In this document: positions 15,986 to 23,461 of the stretch, one piece after another
How positions within the stretch are numbered: position 1 is the first letter of the stretch
How the letters are laid out: each line of letters starts with the position of its first letter
Source of the DNA: Deltaproteobacteria bacterium
GTDB lineage: Bacteria; Desulfobacterota; Binatia; UTPRO1
Length of the DNA stretch: 39,067 nt
Assembly: GCA_020848745.1 (NCBI GenBank)
Contig: JADLHM010000009.1
Span: 1-39,067 of the forward strand
Direction: 5' to 3'
The notes under the pieces: model-generated
The model's database searches: none
Seen by the model: only the letters and a program-made list of their open reading frames with translations
What the model was told of the DNA's origin: nothing
Program-made: the position numbers and the translations under genes

Positions 15986-16935
15986 GGAACGCGCCCGTCG
16001 TCGTCGCCGTCACGCAGCGCGTGCCCGGTCAGCTTGAAGAAGGCGTCGGCGAGCGTCGGCCGGTCGAAGCGCAGCTCGACGACCTCGCCCCCGGCCCGTG
16101 CGGCGCGGGCGAGGAGCACGGGAAGCGCCGTGGGGTCGTCGAGCGCGAGCGTCGTCCGCGTGCCGTTCGCCGCGAGCACGCGGACGCTGCCGAGACCGTC
16201 CAGCCAATCCGGCGCCGGCGGCCGGAGCGTCCGGAGCGAAAGGCTCGCCGCGATGCCGCTCGCGCCGACCAGGTCGGCCGTCACGCCGCTCGCGACGATC
16301 CGGCCTTCGTCGAGCATCACCGTCCGCGTGCAGGCGCGCTCCGCTTCCTCCATGTCGTGGGTGCTCACGAGGACGGCGGTACCGTCCGCGGCGAGGGCGG
16401 CGATCGCCCCGTGCAGGCGCTCGCGCGAGCGCATGTCGATGCCCGCGGTCGGCTCGTCGAGGAGGAGCACGCGCGGTGCGTGCAGGATGCCGCACGCGAG
16501 GTTCAGGCGCCGTCGCAGGCCGCCCGAGTAGGTCGCCACCGCATCGTCGGCGCGCGCGGCGAGCCCGACGCTATCGAGGGTGCGGCCGATCGCGGCGGTG
16601 GCGGCGCGCGCGTCGAGCCCGAGCATACGGCCGAAGAAGCGCAGGTTCTCGCGTCCCGTGAGCGTCGGGTAGAGCGCCGGATCCTGCGGCACATAGCCGA
16701 GGACGCGGCGCGCCGCGCGCGCCGCGCGCGGCAGCGCGTGCCCGGCGACGACGACGGTGCCCTCGTCGGGGGCGAGCAGCGTCGCGAGGATCGCGAGCGC
16801 CGTCGACTTCCCGGCGCCGTTCGGTCCGAGCAATCCGACGACCTCGCCGGCCTGCACTTCGAGGTCGATGTCGGCGAGCACCGTGCGCTCGCCGTATCGC
16901 TTGCGCAGATCCGCGACGACGATCGCCGATTGCAT
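15982..16935 (-). CDS. ABC transporter ATP-binding protein of an ABC-2 exporter
   Basis: The ATPase is 317 aa from the ATG at 16935. Longer frames exist, with another ATG at 16944 giving three more residues, but family proteins begin near IVVADLRKRYGERTVL. Motifs are Walker A GLLGPNGAGKST, Q-loop YVPQDPALYPTLTGRENL, signature YSGGLRRRLNLACG, Walker B RVLLLDEPTAGID and switch STHDMEEAE. The ~90-residue C-terminal extension matches DrrA/CcmA-type exporters. It forms a two-gene unit with the downstream permease. The promoter must lie in the 117-bp gap shared with divergent aroQ. Confidence 0.93.
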   Translation of the reverse strand: MQSAIVVADLRKRYGERTVLADIDLEVQAGEVVGLLGPNGAGKSTALAILATLLAPDEGTVVVAGHALPRAARAARRVLGYVPQDPALYPTLTGRENLRFFGRMLGLDARAATAAIGRTLDSVGLAARADDAVATYSGGLRRRLNLACGILHAPRVLLLDEPTAGIDMRSRERLHGAIAALAADGTAVLVSTHDMEEAERACTRTVMLDEGRIVASGVTADLVGASGIAASLSLRTLRPPAPDWLDGLGSVRVLAANGTRTTLALDDPTALPVLLARAARAGGEVVELRFDRPTLADAFFKLTGHALRDGDDDGRVP

Positions 16936-16992
16936 GCGACCCATCTTTGCATATTGGCGTGCTATACGCGCGGCATAACTTGACCGGCTCAT

Positions 16993-17002
16993 GTCTATAG
17001 AC
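16993..17002. promoter_or_regulatory. Short palindrome in the divergent ABC transporter/aroQ gap
   Basis: GTCTATAGAC is a perfect 10-bp palindrome and is followed by a half-repeat TTAGAC. A possible aroQ-direction promoter has TTGACC (16980-16985) and TAGACT (17004-17009) with 18-bp spacing, which would place the palindrome between the two boxes. This is a plausible operator, but short and unproven. Confidence 0.3.
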
Positions 17003-17052
17003 TTAGACTTGCGCCCGCGTGAGGACGCGAGGGTGAACGCGAGGTCGCAGGC

Positions 17053-17580
17053 GTGAGCGCGAGGTCGCTGGAAGAGGGGCGTGCGCGCGGCAAGACCGTG
17101 CTCGTGCTGCACGGTCCGAACTTGAATCTCCTCGGCCGCCGTGAGCCCGACGTGTACGGAGCGCTCACGTTGCAGGAGGTTGACGACCGCCTGCGCGCGT
17201 TGGCGACCGAGCTCGGCGTGCGCGTCGAGATCGTGCAGTCCAACGCCGAGGGCGAGCTAGTCGACCGCATCCAGGCGGCCGCCGGCGGCGCGTCGGCGAT
17301 CGTCATCAACCCCGCCGCCTATACGCACACGAGCATCGCCATCCGCGACGCGATCCTCGCCGTCGGGTTGCCGGTCGTCGAGGTGCATCTCTCGAACATC
17401 CACGCCCGCGAGGAATTTCGGCATCGGTCGCTCGTCAGCGACGTCGCCGTCGGACAGATCTCGGGCTTCGGTGTCGACAGCTACCTTCTCGGGCTGCGCG
17501 CCGCCGTGCACGTCATAGCCGACGGGCGGCGCCGCTCGCTGAAGACGCGACGACCCCAGAAGGCGCGTCGGCCGGCGTGA
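17053..17580 (+). CDS. aroQ: 3-Dehydroquinate dehydratase, type II
   Basis: AroQ dehydrates 3-dehydroquinate to 3-dehydroshikimate, supplying the step between AroB and the later enzymes encoded at 5182-7925. The protein is 175 aa from a GTG. Core motifs are [19 protein letters not shown] (carrying the catalytic Tyr), [28 protein letters not shown], and [17 protein letters not shown] with its catalytic His and substrate-binding residues. The first ~14 residues and the basic C-tail ([16 protein letters not shown]) exceed the usual ~145-150 residues. The 3' end overlaps the accB-like gene by GTGA, the aroQ-accB-accC order common in bacteria. Confidence 0.94.
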   Translation: MSARSLEEGRARGKTVLVLHGPNLNLLGRREPDVYGALTLQEVDDRLRALATELGVRVEIVQSNAEGELVDRIQAAAGGASAIVINPAAYTHTSIAIRDAILAVGLPVVEVHLSNIHAREEFRHRSLVSDVAVGQISGFGVDSYLLGLRAAVHVIADGRRRSLKTRRPQKARRPA

Positions 17581-18086
17581 GCCCGCGGCGCCGCGCGTCG
17601 GCCAGCGCCGACCGTACGCCGGCGGTGAACGGACCCGCGGGCAGCCGCGCGCTGTCCGACCCGCGCGAGCTCAAGAAGCTCGCTGCCCTCATGGAAGAGA
17701 GCGGGCTCGTCGAGCTCGAGATCGACGGCGGCGGCGAGCGGGTGCGGCTCGTGCGCGGCCGGGTCGGCGCGGGCGGCGCGCCGGAGGCCGAAGCCTCGAT
17801 CCCTGCCGCGCGGAGCGCGCGCCGCGACGCTGAGCCCGACGGCGGCGCGCGGTCGATCACCTCGCCGATGGTCGGCACTTTCCATCGCGCCGCGGCGCCC
17901 GAGGCGCCCGCCTACGTCGAGGTAGGCGACGTCGTCGAGCGCGGGCAGGTGCTCTGTCTCGTCGAGGCCATGGAGATGATGAACGAGATCGAGGCGGAGT
18001 CCCGCGGGCGGATCGTGCGGATCCTGATCGAGAACGGCCGCCCGGTGGAGTTCGGCGAGCCGCTCTTCCTCGTCGAGCCGGTGTAG
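17577..18086 (+). CDS. AccB-like biotin carboxyl carrier protein lacking the biotinylated lysine
   Basis: AccB normally carries biotin on a Lys in AMKM and shuttles CO2 between biotin carboxylase and carboxyltransferase. This 169-aa protein aligns over the full length. It has the N-terminal [18 protein letters not shown] helix, a variable Ala/Arg linker, and a biotinyl domain with [22 protein letters not shown] (including the thumb), [11 protein letters not shown] and [15 protein letters not shown]. The residue expected to be Lys is Glu 133 (codon GAG at 17973-17975), so biotin cannot be attached there. The rest of the fold looks intact and under constraint. The GTG start overlaps aroQ, and accC-like begins 9 bp after its stop. 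I leave the symbol blank because function is doubtful. Confidence 0.88.
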   Translation: MSPRRRASASADRTPAVNGPAGSRALSDPRELKKLAALMEESGLVELEIDGGGERVRLVRGRVGAGGAPEAEASIPAARSARRDAEPDGGARSITSPMVGTFHRAAAPEAPAYVEVGDVVERGQVLCLVEAMEMMNEIEAESRGRIVRILIENGRPVEFGEPLFLVEPV

Positions 18087-18095
18087 GATCGCGGC

Positions 18096-19418
18096 ATGTT
18101 CCGGAAGATCCTGATCGCGAATCGCGGCGAGGTGGCGCTGCGGGTGATGCGGGCATGCCGCGAGCTCGGCGTCGACACGGTCGCCGTCTGTTCGACCGCC
18201 GACCGCGACGCGCTGCACGCGCGGCTCGCCGACGAGCGCGTGTGCGTGGGTCCGGAGCGCTTCGAGGACAGCTATCTCAACGTGCCCGCGATCCTCTCCG
18301 CGGCGCTCTCGCGCGGCGCGGATGCCGTGCATCCCGGGTACGGACTCCTCGCCGGGAGCGGCGACTTCGCCGAAGCCTGCGAACGGTCGGGCCTGGTCTT
18401 CATCGGGCCGCGCGTCCGGCATCTCCGACTCATGGGGGACAAGCCGCGGGCGCGGCGCATCGTCGAGAAAGCCGGCGTGCGCGTGCTGCCGGGCAGCTCC
18501 GAACCCCTCGCCGATCTCGCCGACGCGCGCGCCGTCGCGGACGCGATCGGCTATCCGCTCCTCGTGAAGACGGCGGCCGGCGGCGGCCGCGGCCTCGGCG
18601 TCGCCCGCGGTCCCGAGGCGCTCGCGCCGGCCTTCGCGGTCGCGCGCGGCGAGGGCGAGCGCGCCTTCGGCAACAACCTCGTCTATGTCGAGCGCTACCT
18701 CGAGCACGCACGCCACGTCGAAATGCAGCTCGTCGCCGATCGCGACCGGCGCGTCGTGCTCCTCGGCGAGCGCGACTGCTCGGTACAACGCGAGCGGCGG
18801 AAGCTCGTCGCCGAGGGTCCGGCGATCGACCTTCCCCGCGGCCTCCGCGGCAAGCTCGCCGAGGCGGCGATCGCCGCGGCGACCGCCGTCGGGTACACCA
18901 ACGTCGGCAGCGTCGCGTTCCTCGTCGAGGGCGACGGCACCTTCCATTTCATCGAGATGAACACGCGCCTCCAGGTCGAGCACGCCGTGCCCGAGGTGCT
19001 GACGGGCGTCGATCTCGTCCGCGAGGGCATCCGCATCGCCGCGGGCGAGCCGCTCTCGGTCGGCGCCAAGGACGTGACCGTGCGCGGCCACGCGATCGAG
19101 TGCCGCGTCCACGCCGAATGGCCGGAGGGCGCCGCGGCCGTCCGCCATACGGTGCGGGCGTTCCATGCGCCGGGCGGCCTCGGCATCCGGGTCGAGTCGG
19201 CGCTCGAGGTCGGCGACGTGGTCGCCGCGGACGACGTGCTCGCCAAGGTGCTCGCGCACGGCGCGACGCGCGCCGAGGCGCTGGAGCGCCTGCGCGCGGC
19301 GCTCCCGGAGCTCGTCATCGACGGCGTGCCGACCGACCTCGATCTCCACCGCGGCATTCTTGCCGATCCCGCGTTCGCGCGCGGCCCCGTGCACACGACT
19401 TGGCTCGACGCCCGATGA
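18096..19418 (+). CDS. Divergent AccC-like ATP-grasp protein (biotin carboxylase homologue)
   Basis: Biotin carboxylase uses ATP and bicarbonate to carboxylate biotin on AccB. This 440-aa protein has the full three-part fold (IANRGEVALRVMRAC; LMGDKPRAR; FIEMNTRLQVEH; FHAPGGLGIRVES). Retained residues include the Lys of MGDK, the Lys before the glycine loop, and the Glu/Asn/Arg of FIEMNTR. Several motifs depart from the norm. The usual AAAGGGGRGMR loop is AAGGGRGLG, one Gly shorter. RRHQK is RERRK. HPGYGFLSENADFAE is HPGYGLLAGSGDFAE. The PSPG segment is gone. EHPVTE is EHAVPE and YDSxxxK is DDVLAK. It is paired with a carrier lacking the biotin Lys, so ordinary biotin carboxylation is doubtful. 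It overlaps the next gene by ATGA. Confidence 0.85.
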   Translation: MFRKILIANRGEVALRVMRACRELGVDTVAVCSTADRDALHARLADERVCVGPERFEDSYLNVPAILSAALSRGADAVHPGYGLLAGSGDFAEACERSGLVFIGPRVRHLRLMGDKPRARRIVEKAGVRVLPGSSEPLADLADARAVADAIGYPLLVKTAAGGGRGLGVARGPEALAPAFAVARGEGERAFGNNLVYVERYLEHARHVEMQLVADRDRRVVLLGERDCSVQRERRKLVAEGPAIDLPRGLRGKLAEAAIAAATAVGYTNVGSVAFLVEGDGTFHFIEMNTRLQVEHAVPEVLTGVDLVREGIRIAAGEPLSVGAKDVTVRGHAIECRVHAEWPEGAAAVRHTVRAFHAPGGLGIRVESALEVGDVVAADDVLAKVLAHGATRAEALERLRAALPELVIDGVPTDLDLHRGILADPAFARGPVHTTWLDAR

Positions 19419-20350
19419 CGTCGCCGGTGGCGGGGGCGGTGCGCGCGCTCGCGGCGGCGGTGGCGGCCGGCGCGATCGGGTGCGCGGGGGGCGAAGCGGC
19501 GCGTCTCGCGGTGACGCCGCTCCCGCCCGAGACGGTCGGCGACGTGGCGCGCGTATCCTTCGAGCTCCGGAACGAGGGCGGTCGACCTCTCGCTCTCGAT
19601 CGCGTCCTACCCGCCTGCGGGTGCGGCGGCCGGTTGCGCCTTCCGCCAGAGCTCGCGCCGGGTGCGACGACGCGCCTCGATGTCGAATGCCGCGGGCCGC
19701 GGATCGCCGGCGACGACGCGCGCGAGCTGCGTCTGCGCACGAGCGATCCCCGGAGCCCCGAGACGCTGCTGCGCGTGGAGCTCGGCCGCGCGCCCGCGGG
19801 TCTTCCGCCCGTGTATCTCGGGTACGTCGCCGTCGGCGCGACGCTCGTGCGCGACGTTTCCGTGCCGCTCGCGGCGGGCGACGTGGCGCCGCGCTCCGGG
19901 GGCGAGGTCGCGGTCGAGCCGCAGCCGCCCGCCGGCGACGGGACGCGTCTCGCGCGCCTGCGCTTCACGCCGCGCGCCGCCGGGGTCGTCCGCACGACGG
20001 TCGACCTCGGGTCGGCGGGACGCTTGCCGCTCACCGCGATCGCCTACGAACGCGTGATGGCGTTTCCGGCCGAGGTCCGCGTGCCGCGCCCGACCGGCGC
20101 GCCGGGAATGCCGAGCGTGACGCTCGTCGCCACCGGGGCGGCACCGCTCGCCATCGCGCGCGTCGAGTATCCGTCCGGCGTCGCGGGCGAGCTCCGCACG
20201 GTCGTGCCGGGGCGGCAGTATCGTCTCGTGCTGCAGGCCCGGGGCGCGCTCCCGACCCGCGATGCCGCGATCCGGGTCCTCGCCGAGGGAACGGCCGACC
20301 CCGTGCTGGTGATCCCGTTCGTCGACGCGGCGCCTGGAGATGACGCATGA
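19415..20350 (+). CDS. Predicted lipoprotein with DUF1573-like domain
   Basis: The protein is 311 aa from the ATG at 19415, which overlaps the accC-like stop. A longer open frame upstream is a shadow of accC. The signal segment ends AAGAIGC, a lipobox-type Cys near residue 23. The mature region opens with VARVSFELRNEGGRPLALDR and ACGCGG, the arrangement of DUF1573 and ASH-like Ig domains (strand, Gly turn, CGC). Further beta-rich Ig-like repeats fill the remainder. Such proteins are usually envelope-located and of unknown function. Its translational coupling to accC-like and to the SDR gene is unexpected for a housekeeping carboxylase operon. Confidence 0.75.
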   Translation: MTSPVAGAVRALAAAVAAGAIGCAGGEAARLAVTPLPPETVGDVARVSFELRNEGGRPLALDRVLPACGCGGRLRLPPELAPGATTRLDVECRGPRIAGDDARELRLRTSDPRSPETLLRVELGRAPAGLPPVYLGYVAVGATLVRDVSVPLAAGDVAPRSGGEVAVEPQPPAGDGTRLARLRFTPRAAGVVRTTVDLGSAGRLPLTAIAYERVMAFPAEVRVPRPTGAPGMPSVTLVATGAAPLAIARVEYPSGVAGELRTVVPGRQYRLVLQARGALPTRDAAIRVLAEGTADPVLVIPFVDAAPGDDA

Positions 20351-21165
20351 GTCGGGGGTTCGCCGATCAGGTCGCGATCGTCACCGGCGGTGCCTCCGGC
20401 ATCGGACGCTCGCTCGCGAGTGCGCTCGTGCGAGCGGGGGCGCGCGTCGTCGTCGCCGACACGGACGGCGAGCGCGCCGAGGCCGTTGCCCGCGAGCTCG
20501 GCGAGCGCGCCCGTTCCGAGATCGTGAACGTCACGGACTCGGTCGCGCTGCGACGCGCGATCGAGGGCACGGCCGCACGCGAAGGGCGTCTCGACCTCCT
20601 CTTCAACAACGCCGGCATCGCCGTGTTCGCCGACGCGCGCGACACCTCGCTCGACGACTGGAACCGGCAGATCGACGTCAATCTGCGCGGCGTCGTGCAC
20701 GGTATCGTCGCCGCGTACCCGCTCATGCTGCGCCAGGGCTCGGGCCACATCGTGAACACCGCGTCGGCGGCCGGGCTCATCCCGTCGCCGGCGACGATCG
20801 CGTATGCCGCGACGAAGCACGCGGTCGTCGGCCTTTCGCTCACGCTCCGCGCCGAGGCGCGTCCGCACGGCGTGCGCGTGAGCGTCGTCTGTCCCGGCGT
20901 CATCGAGACGCCGATGGTGCAGACGGCGAAGCTCGTCGGACCGACGCGCGAACGGGTGCTCGCCGCCTTGCCCCTCCGCCTCCATTCGCCGGATCGGCTC
21001 GCGGCCGCCGTGCTCCGTGGCGTCGCGCGCAACCGCGCCATCATACCCTTCACGCCCGAGCTGCGCTTCTTGTGGGCGCTCCACCGGCTGAGCCCGCGCC
21101 TCTCGCTCGCGATCATGGGCCGGTGGTACCGCACGACGCCGTTCTACCGCGGACGCGGCGACTGA
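20347..21165 (+). CDS. Short-chain dehydrogenase/reductase
   Basis: A classical SDR of 272 aa that should reduce or oxidise a carbonyl or alcohol with NAD(P). The cofactor loop is TGGASGIG (residues ~14-21), followed by VVVADTDG, whose acidic residue after the second strand favours NAD over NADP. LLFNNAGI is the structural motif; the catalytic Ser is in NTASAAG and the Tyr/Lys pair in YAATKHA. VCPGVIETPM is the usual post-catalytic segment. The ~50-residue C-terminal extension (LRFLWALHRLSPRLSLAIMG) may form a membrane-associating amphipathic helix. It overlaps the DUF1573-like gene by ATGA and ends the five-gene unit. Substrate is unknown. Confidence 0.92.
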   Translation: MSRGFADQVAIVTGGASGIGRSLASALVRAGARVVVADTDGERAEAVARELGERARSEIVNVTDSVALRRAIEGTAAREGRLDLLFNNAGIAVFADARDTSLDDWNRQIDVNLRGVVHGIVAAYPLMLRQGSGHIVNTASAAGLIPSPATIAYAATKHAVVGLSLTLRAEARPHGVRVSVVCPGVIETPMVQTAKLVGPTRERVLAALPLRLHSPDRLAAAVLRGVARNRAIIPFTPELRFLWALHRLSPRLSLAIMGRWYRTTPFYRGRGD

Positions 21166-21186
21166 GATGCGGCCGCCCGCGACCGC

Positions 21187-22116
21187 TCAGCGGAAGCGGG
21201 GCAGGACGCGCTCGGCGAAGAGGCGCGCCGGCTCGCGGACGTCGCGTCCGAAGAACTCCATGACCATCATGGTGCAGCCGAGCGCCACGTGCGCCTCGAT
21301 CCTCTCGATGCATTGCTCGGCCGTACCCGCGATGGCGAGCGGCCCGCCGGCGCCCATGTGGCCGCCGTAGATCGCCGCGGCCTTTGCGCTCTTGGCGCGC
21401 GCGTCGGCCTCGTCGTCGCCGATCACGACGAGGCACTGCTGCGAAACGCGGATCGCCGCCGGATCGCGACCGACCGCGGCGCAGTGCTCGCGGAGCTTCG
21501 CGACCTTGGCGCCGAGGTCGTTCTGGTGGACGGCGAGGTTGTTCCAGACGTCGGCGTGGCGGGCGGCGAGCCTGAGCAGGACCTTCTCGCCGCCGCCGCC
21601 GATCAGGATCGGCGGCCGGCGCACCGGCTTCGGCTCGCAGTACGTCGCGTCGAGCCGGTAGTGCTTGCCGGCGAACGACGGTTGCGCCTCGGTCCAGAGG
21701 AGCTTCAGGATCGTCGCCGTCTCGTCGAGCTGCTCGAGGCGGTCGCGGAGCGGAGGGAACGGCATGCCGTAGCCTTCGAACTCGGACTGGAACCAGCCGC
21801 TCCCGAGGCCGACGATCGCCCGGCCGTTCGTCACGACGTCGAGCGTCGCCGCCATCTTCGCGAGGAGCGCCGGGTTGCGGAATCCGACGGGGGTCACGAG
21901 CGTGCCGAGCTCGACCCGCGAGGTCAGCGCGCCGACCGCGGCGAGCGCGGTCCATGCCTCGAGGATCGGCAGGTTCGGCATCGGCACGCCGTAGAGGTGA
22001 TCGTTGAACCACACGGAGTCGAATCCGAGCTCGTCGAGCGCGCGCGCGGCGGCCGCCGTGTCCGCCCAGGGGCGCTTGATCTGCGGCAGCGTGACTCCGA
22101 AATGCACCTTGGCCAT
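21187..22116 (-). CDS. Luciferase-like (LLM class) F420- or flavin-dependent oxidoreductase
   Basis: The protein is 309 aa with a TIM-barrel fold of the bacterial luciferase superfamily. Start MAKVHFGVTLPQ is preceded by GAGGAGG. Typical segments are ELGFDSVWFNDHL, RVELGTLVTPVGFRNPALLA, GRAIVGLGSGW, LRDRLEQLDETATILKLLW, and PPILIGGGGEKVLLRLAARHADVWN. The GLGSGW and GGGGEK loops bind the cofactor phosphate. It is of the F420-dependent subtype common in actinobacteria and Binatota-like bacteria; the cofactor cannot be proved from sequence. It ends 21 bp from the convergent SDR gene and is followed upstream by a second redox gene. Confidence 0.88.
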   Translation of the reverse strand: MAKVHFGVTLPQIKRPWADTAAAARALDELGFDSVWFNDHLYGVPMPNLPILEAWTALAAVGALTSRVELGTLVTPVGFRNPALLAKMAATLDVVTNGRAIVGLGSGWFQSEFEGYGMPFPPLRDRLEQLDETATILKLLWTEAQPSFAGKHYRLDATYCEPKPVRRPPILIGGGGEKVLLRLAARHADVWNNLAVHQNDLGAKVAKLREHCAAVGRDPAAIRVSQQCLVVIGDDEADARAKSAKAAAIYGGHMGAGGPLAIAGTAEQCIERIEAHVALGCTMMVMEFFGRDVREPARLFAERVLPRFR

Positions 22117-22172
22117 GGCGTCGCCTCCTCGCCGGCGCGACTACCACGCCGGCTCCGCGCCCGCGAGCGACG

Positions 22173-22197
22173 GCGCCGCGGACCGCCGCCGCGGCGC
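22173..22197 (-). terminator. GC hairpin between the flavoprotein and luciferase-like genes
   Basis: A perfect 9-bp stem (GCGCCGCGG and CCGCGGCGC) with a 7-nt loop lies 17 bp beyond the stop of the flavoprotein gene in its direction of transcription. There is no T-run, so termination would be weak or depend on Rho. Confidence 0.3.
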
Positions 22198-22213
22198 AAG
22201 CGGGGTATCGCGG

Positions 22214-22750
22214 TCAGAGCCAGCTGCGCGGGATCGGCAGGGCGTCGCGGAGCCGCATGTACCAGCGGAGCGCGCTCCCGATCAGGCGGTGGTTGTCGAA
22301 GCCTCGCACGCGGACGGGCTCGAACGTGATCAGCGAGAGCCCCGTCTTGCGATTCTCCTCGGCCGTCATGCGCTCGTACTCGCGGCCTCCGAGACGGCCG
22401 AAGTAGTGCGTCGCGAGCCAGGAGCCGACGCCGCCTTCGAGCGGCGCGTCCGCGAGCGTCACCTCGCCGTCGATGATGACGGCCCGATAGGGAGGGATCT
22501 CGTCCTGGATGGTCAGGCAGGCGCGCTTCGCGCGGCCGAGGGCTTTGGCCTTCGGCGACGTGGTCGCGGTCACCATGAAGAAGCGGCCGTCGCGGTACTG
22601 GTACCAGATCGGGGCCTGCGCCGGCGTCCCGTCGCGCTTTACGTACGACAGGACGGCGATGCGCGGCGCCGCGACGAAACGCTCGAGGTCGCCCGGCGCG
22701 AAGGCGGGTTGCGGGCCCATGGCTTGGAACGTCAGGTCGGTGAGCTTCAT
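22214..22750 (-). CDS. Pyridoxamine 5'-phosphate oxidase-fold (PPOX class) flavin/F420 protein
   Basis: The protein is 178 aa with the split beta-barrel FMN-binding fold. RIAVLSYVKRDGTPAQAPIWY followed by RDGRFFMVTATTSPKAKAL is the conserved PPOX-class cofactor segment. RACLTIQDE and YRAVIIDGEVTLAD continue the barrel. The family includes F420-dependent reductases and FMN oxidases; the residues visible do not decide between them. The gene is divergent from the TetR gene, and a strong palindrome (22761-22792) lies 11 bp upstream of its ATG, so TetR control is likely. It probably works with the luciferase-like gene downstream on the same strand. Confidence 0.83.
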   Translation of the reverse strand: MKLTDLTFQAMGPQPAFAPGDLERFVAAPRIAVLSYVKRDGTPAQAPIWYQYRDGRFFMVTATTSPKAKALGRAKRACLTIQDEIPPYRAVIIDGEVTLADAPLEGGVGSWLATHYFGRLGGREYERMTAEENRKTGLSLITFEPVRVRGFDNHRLIGSALRWYMRLRDALPIPRSWL

Positions 22751-22760
22751 GCCGGTCGAA

Positions 22761-22792
22761 TAGGTCGTTGACCAAGTCTAGTCAACGGCCTA
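22761..22792. promoter_or_regulatory. TetR-type operator between the divergent flavoprotein and tetR genes
   Basis: TAGGTCGTTGAC (22761-22772) and GTCAACGGCCTA (22781-22792) form an inverted repeat with 11 of 12 positions matching, separated by 8 bp. Length and placement fit a TetR dimer site. It lies just upstream of the flavoprotein ATG on one side and 11 bp before the chosen tetR GTG on the other, so one bound dimer could repress both genes. Confidence 0.7.
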
Positions 22793-22803
22793 GGAATGCG
22801 GCC

Positions 22804-23397
22804 GTGCCGCCACGGGTGCCCCCGCGGAAAGGAGAGGCGCGCCGCGCCGAGATCCTCGGCGCCGCGCGCGCCGTGCTCGTCGACGAGGGCCTCGATCGTT
22901 TCGTGCTGCGCGAGATCGCCGCCCGGGTCGGGCTCGTGCTCGGGAATCTCCAGTACTACTACGCCACGCGCGACGATCTCCTCGAGGCGGTCGTGCGCGC
23001 CGAGTTCGCGCGCAACCAGGCGGAGGTGGCGGCGATCGCCGCCGGGCGCGGCGCGGCCACGGGGCGTCTCGCGGCCATCACGCGCCACCTGATCGACGTG
23101 TGGGCGCGCTCGGGTGGCCGCGTCTACGCCGCCATGTCGCTCCTGGCGCTGCACCAGCCGCGCTTCCGGGCGCTCCATCGCGAGATCTACCTCGCGTTCT
23201 ACGAGAGCCTGTTGCCGGTATTGCGCGAGATCCGCCCGGACGCCCGGCGCCCCGAGCTCCTCGGCGTGGCGCGGCTCGTGGCGACGCTCATCGACGGCGC
23301 GCTCGTGCAGGTGCCCGGCCGCGGGTTCGCGGCCGACGCCGTCGCGGCCGCCGTTCGCCTCGCCGCACCGCCGGACGACCCGCCGCCGCGCGGCTAG
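22804..23397 (+). CDS. TetR/AcrR family transcriptional regulator
   Basis: The protein is 197 aa from the GTG at 22804. I prefer it because AGGA lies 8 bp upstream and the palindromic operator then falls outside the gene; the frame is open further back to a TTG at 22768. The N-terminal DNA-binding domain reads RRAEILGAARAVLVDEGLDR, then FVLREIAARVGLVLGNLQYY and YATRDDLLEAVV, the standard TetR helix-turn-helix with the tyrosine-rich recognition end. The ligand domain (about 60-197) is helical and unassigned. It most likely represses itself and the divergent PPOX-class gene. It ends 64 bp from the convergent SPFH gene. Confidence 0.9.
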   Translation: MPPRVPPRKGEARRAEILGAARAVLVDEGLDRFVLREIAARVGLVLGNLQYYYATRDDLLEAVVRAEFARNQAEVAAIAAGRGAATGRLAAITRHLIDVWARSGGRVYAAMSLLALHQPRFRALHREIYLAFYESLLPVLREIRPDARRPELLGVARLVATLIDGALVQVPGRGFAADAVAAAVRLAAPPDDPPPRG

Positions 23398-23461
23398 GGG
23401 CCTACGATCTCGGCGACCCGCGCGGCGACTCGCTCCGTCGCGTCGTGGCCGGCGGTCCCGC

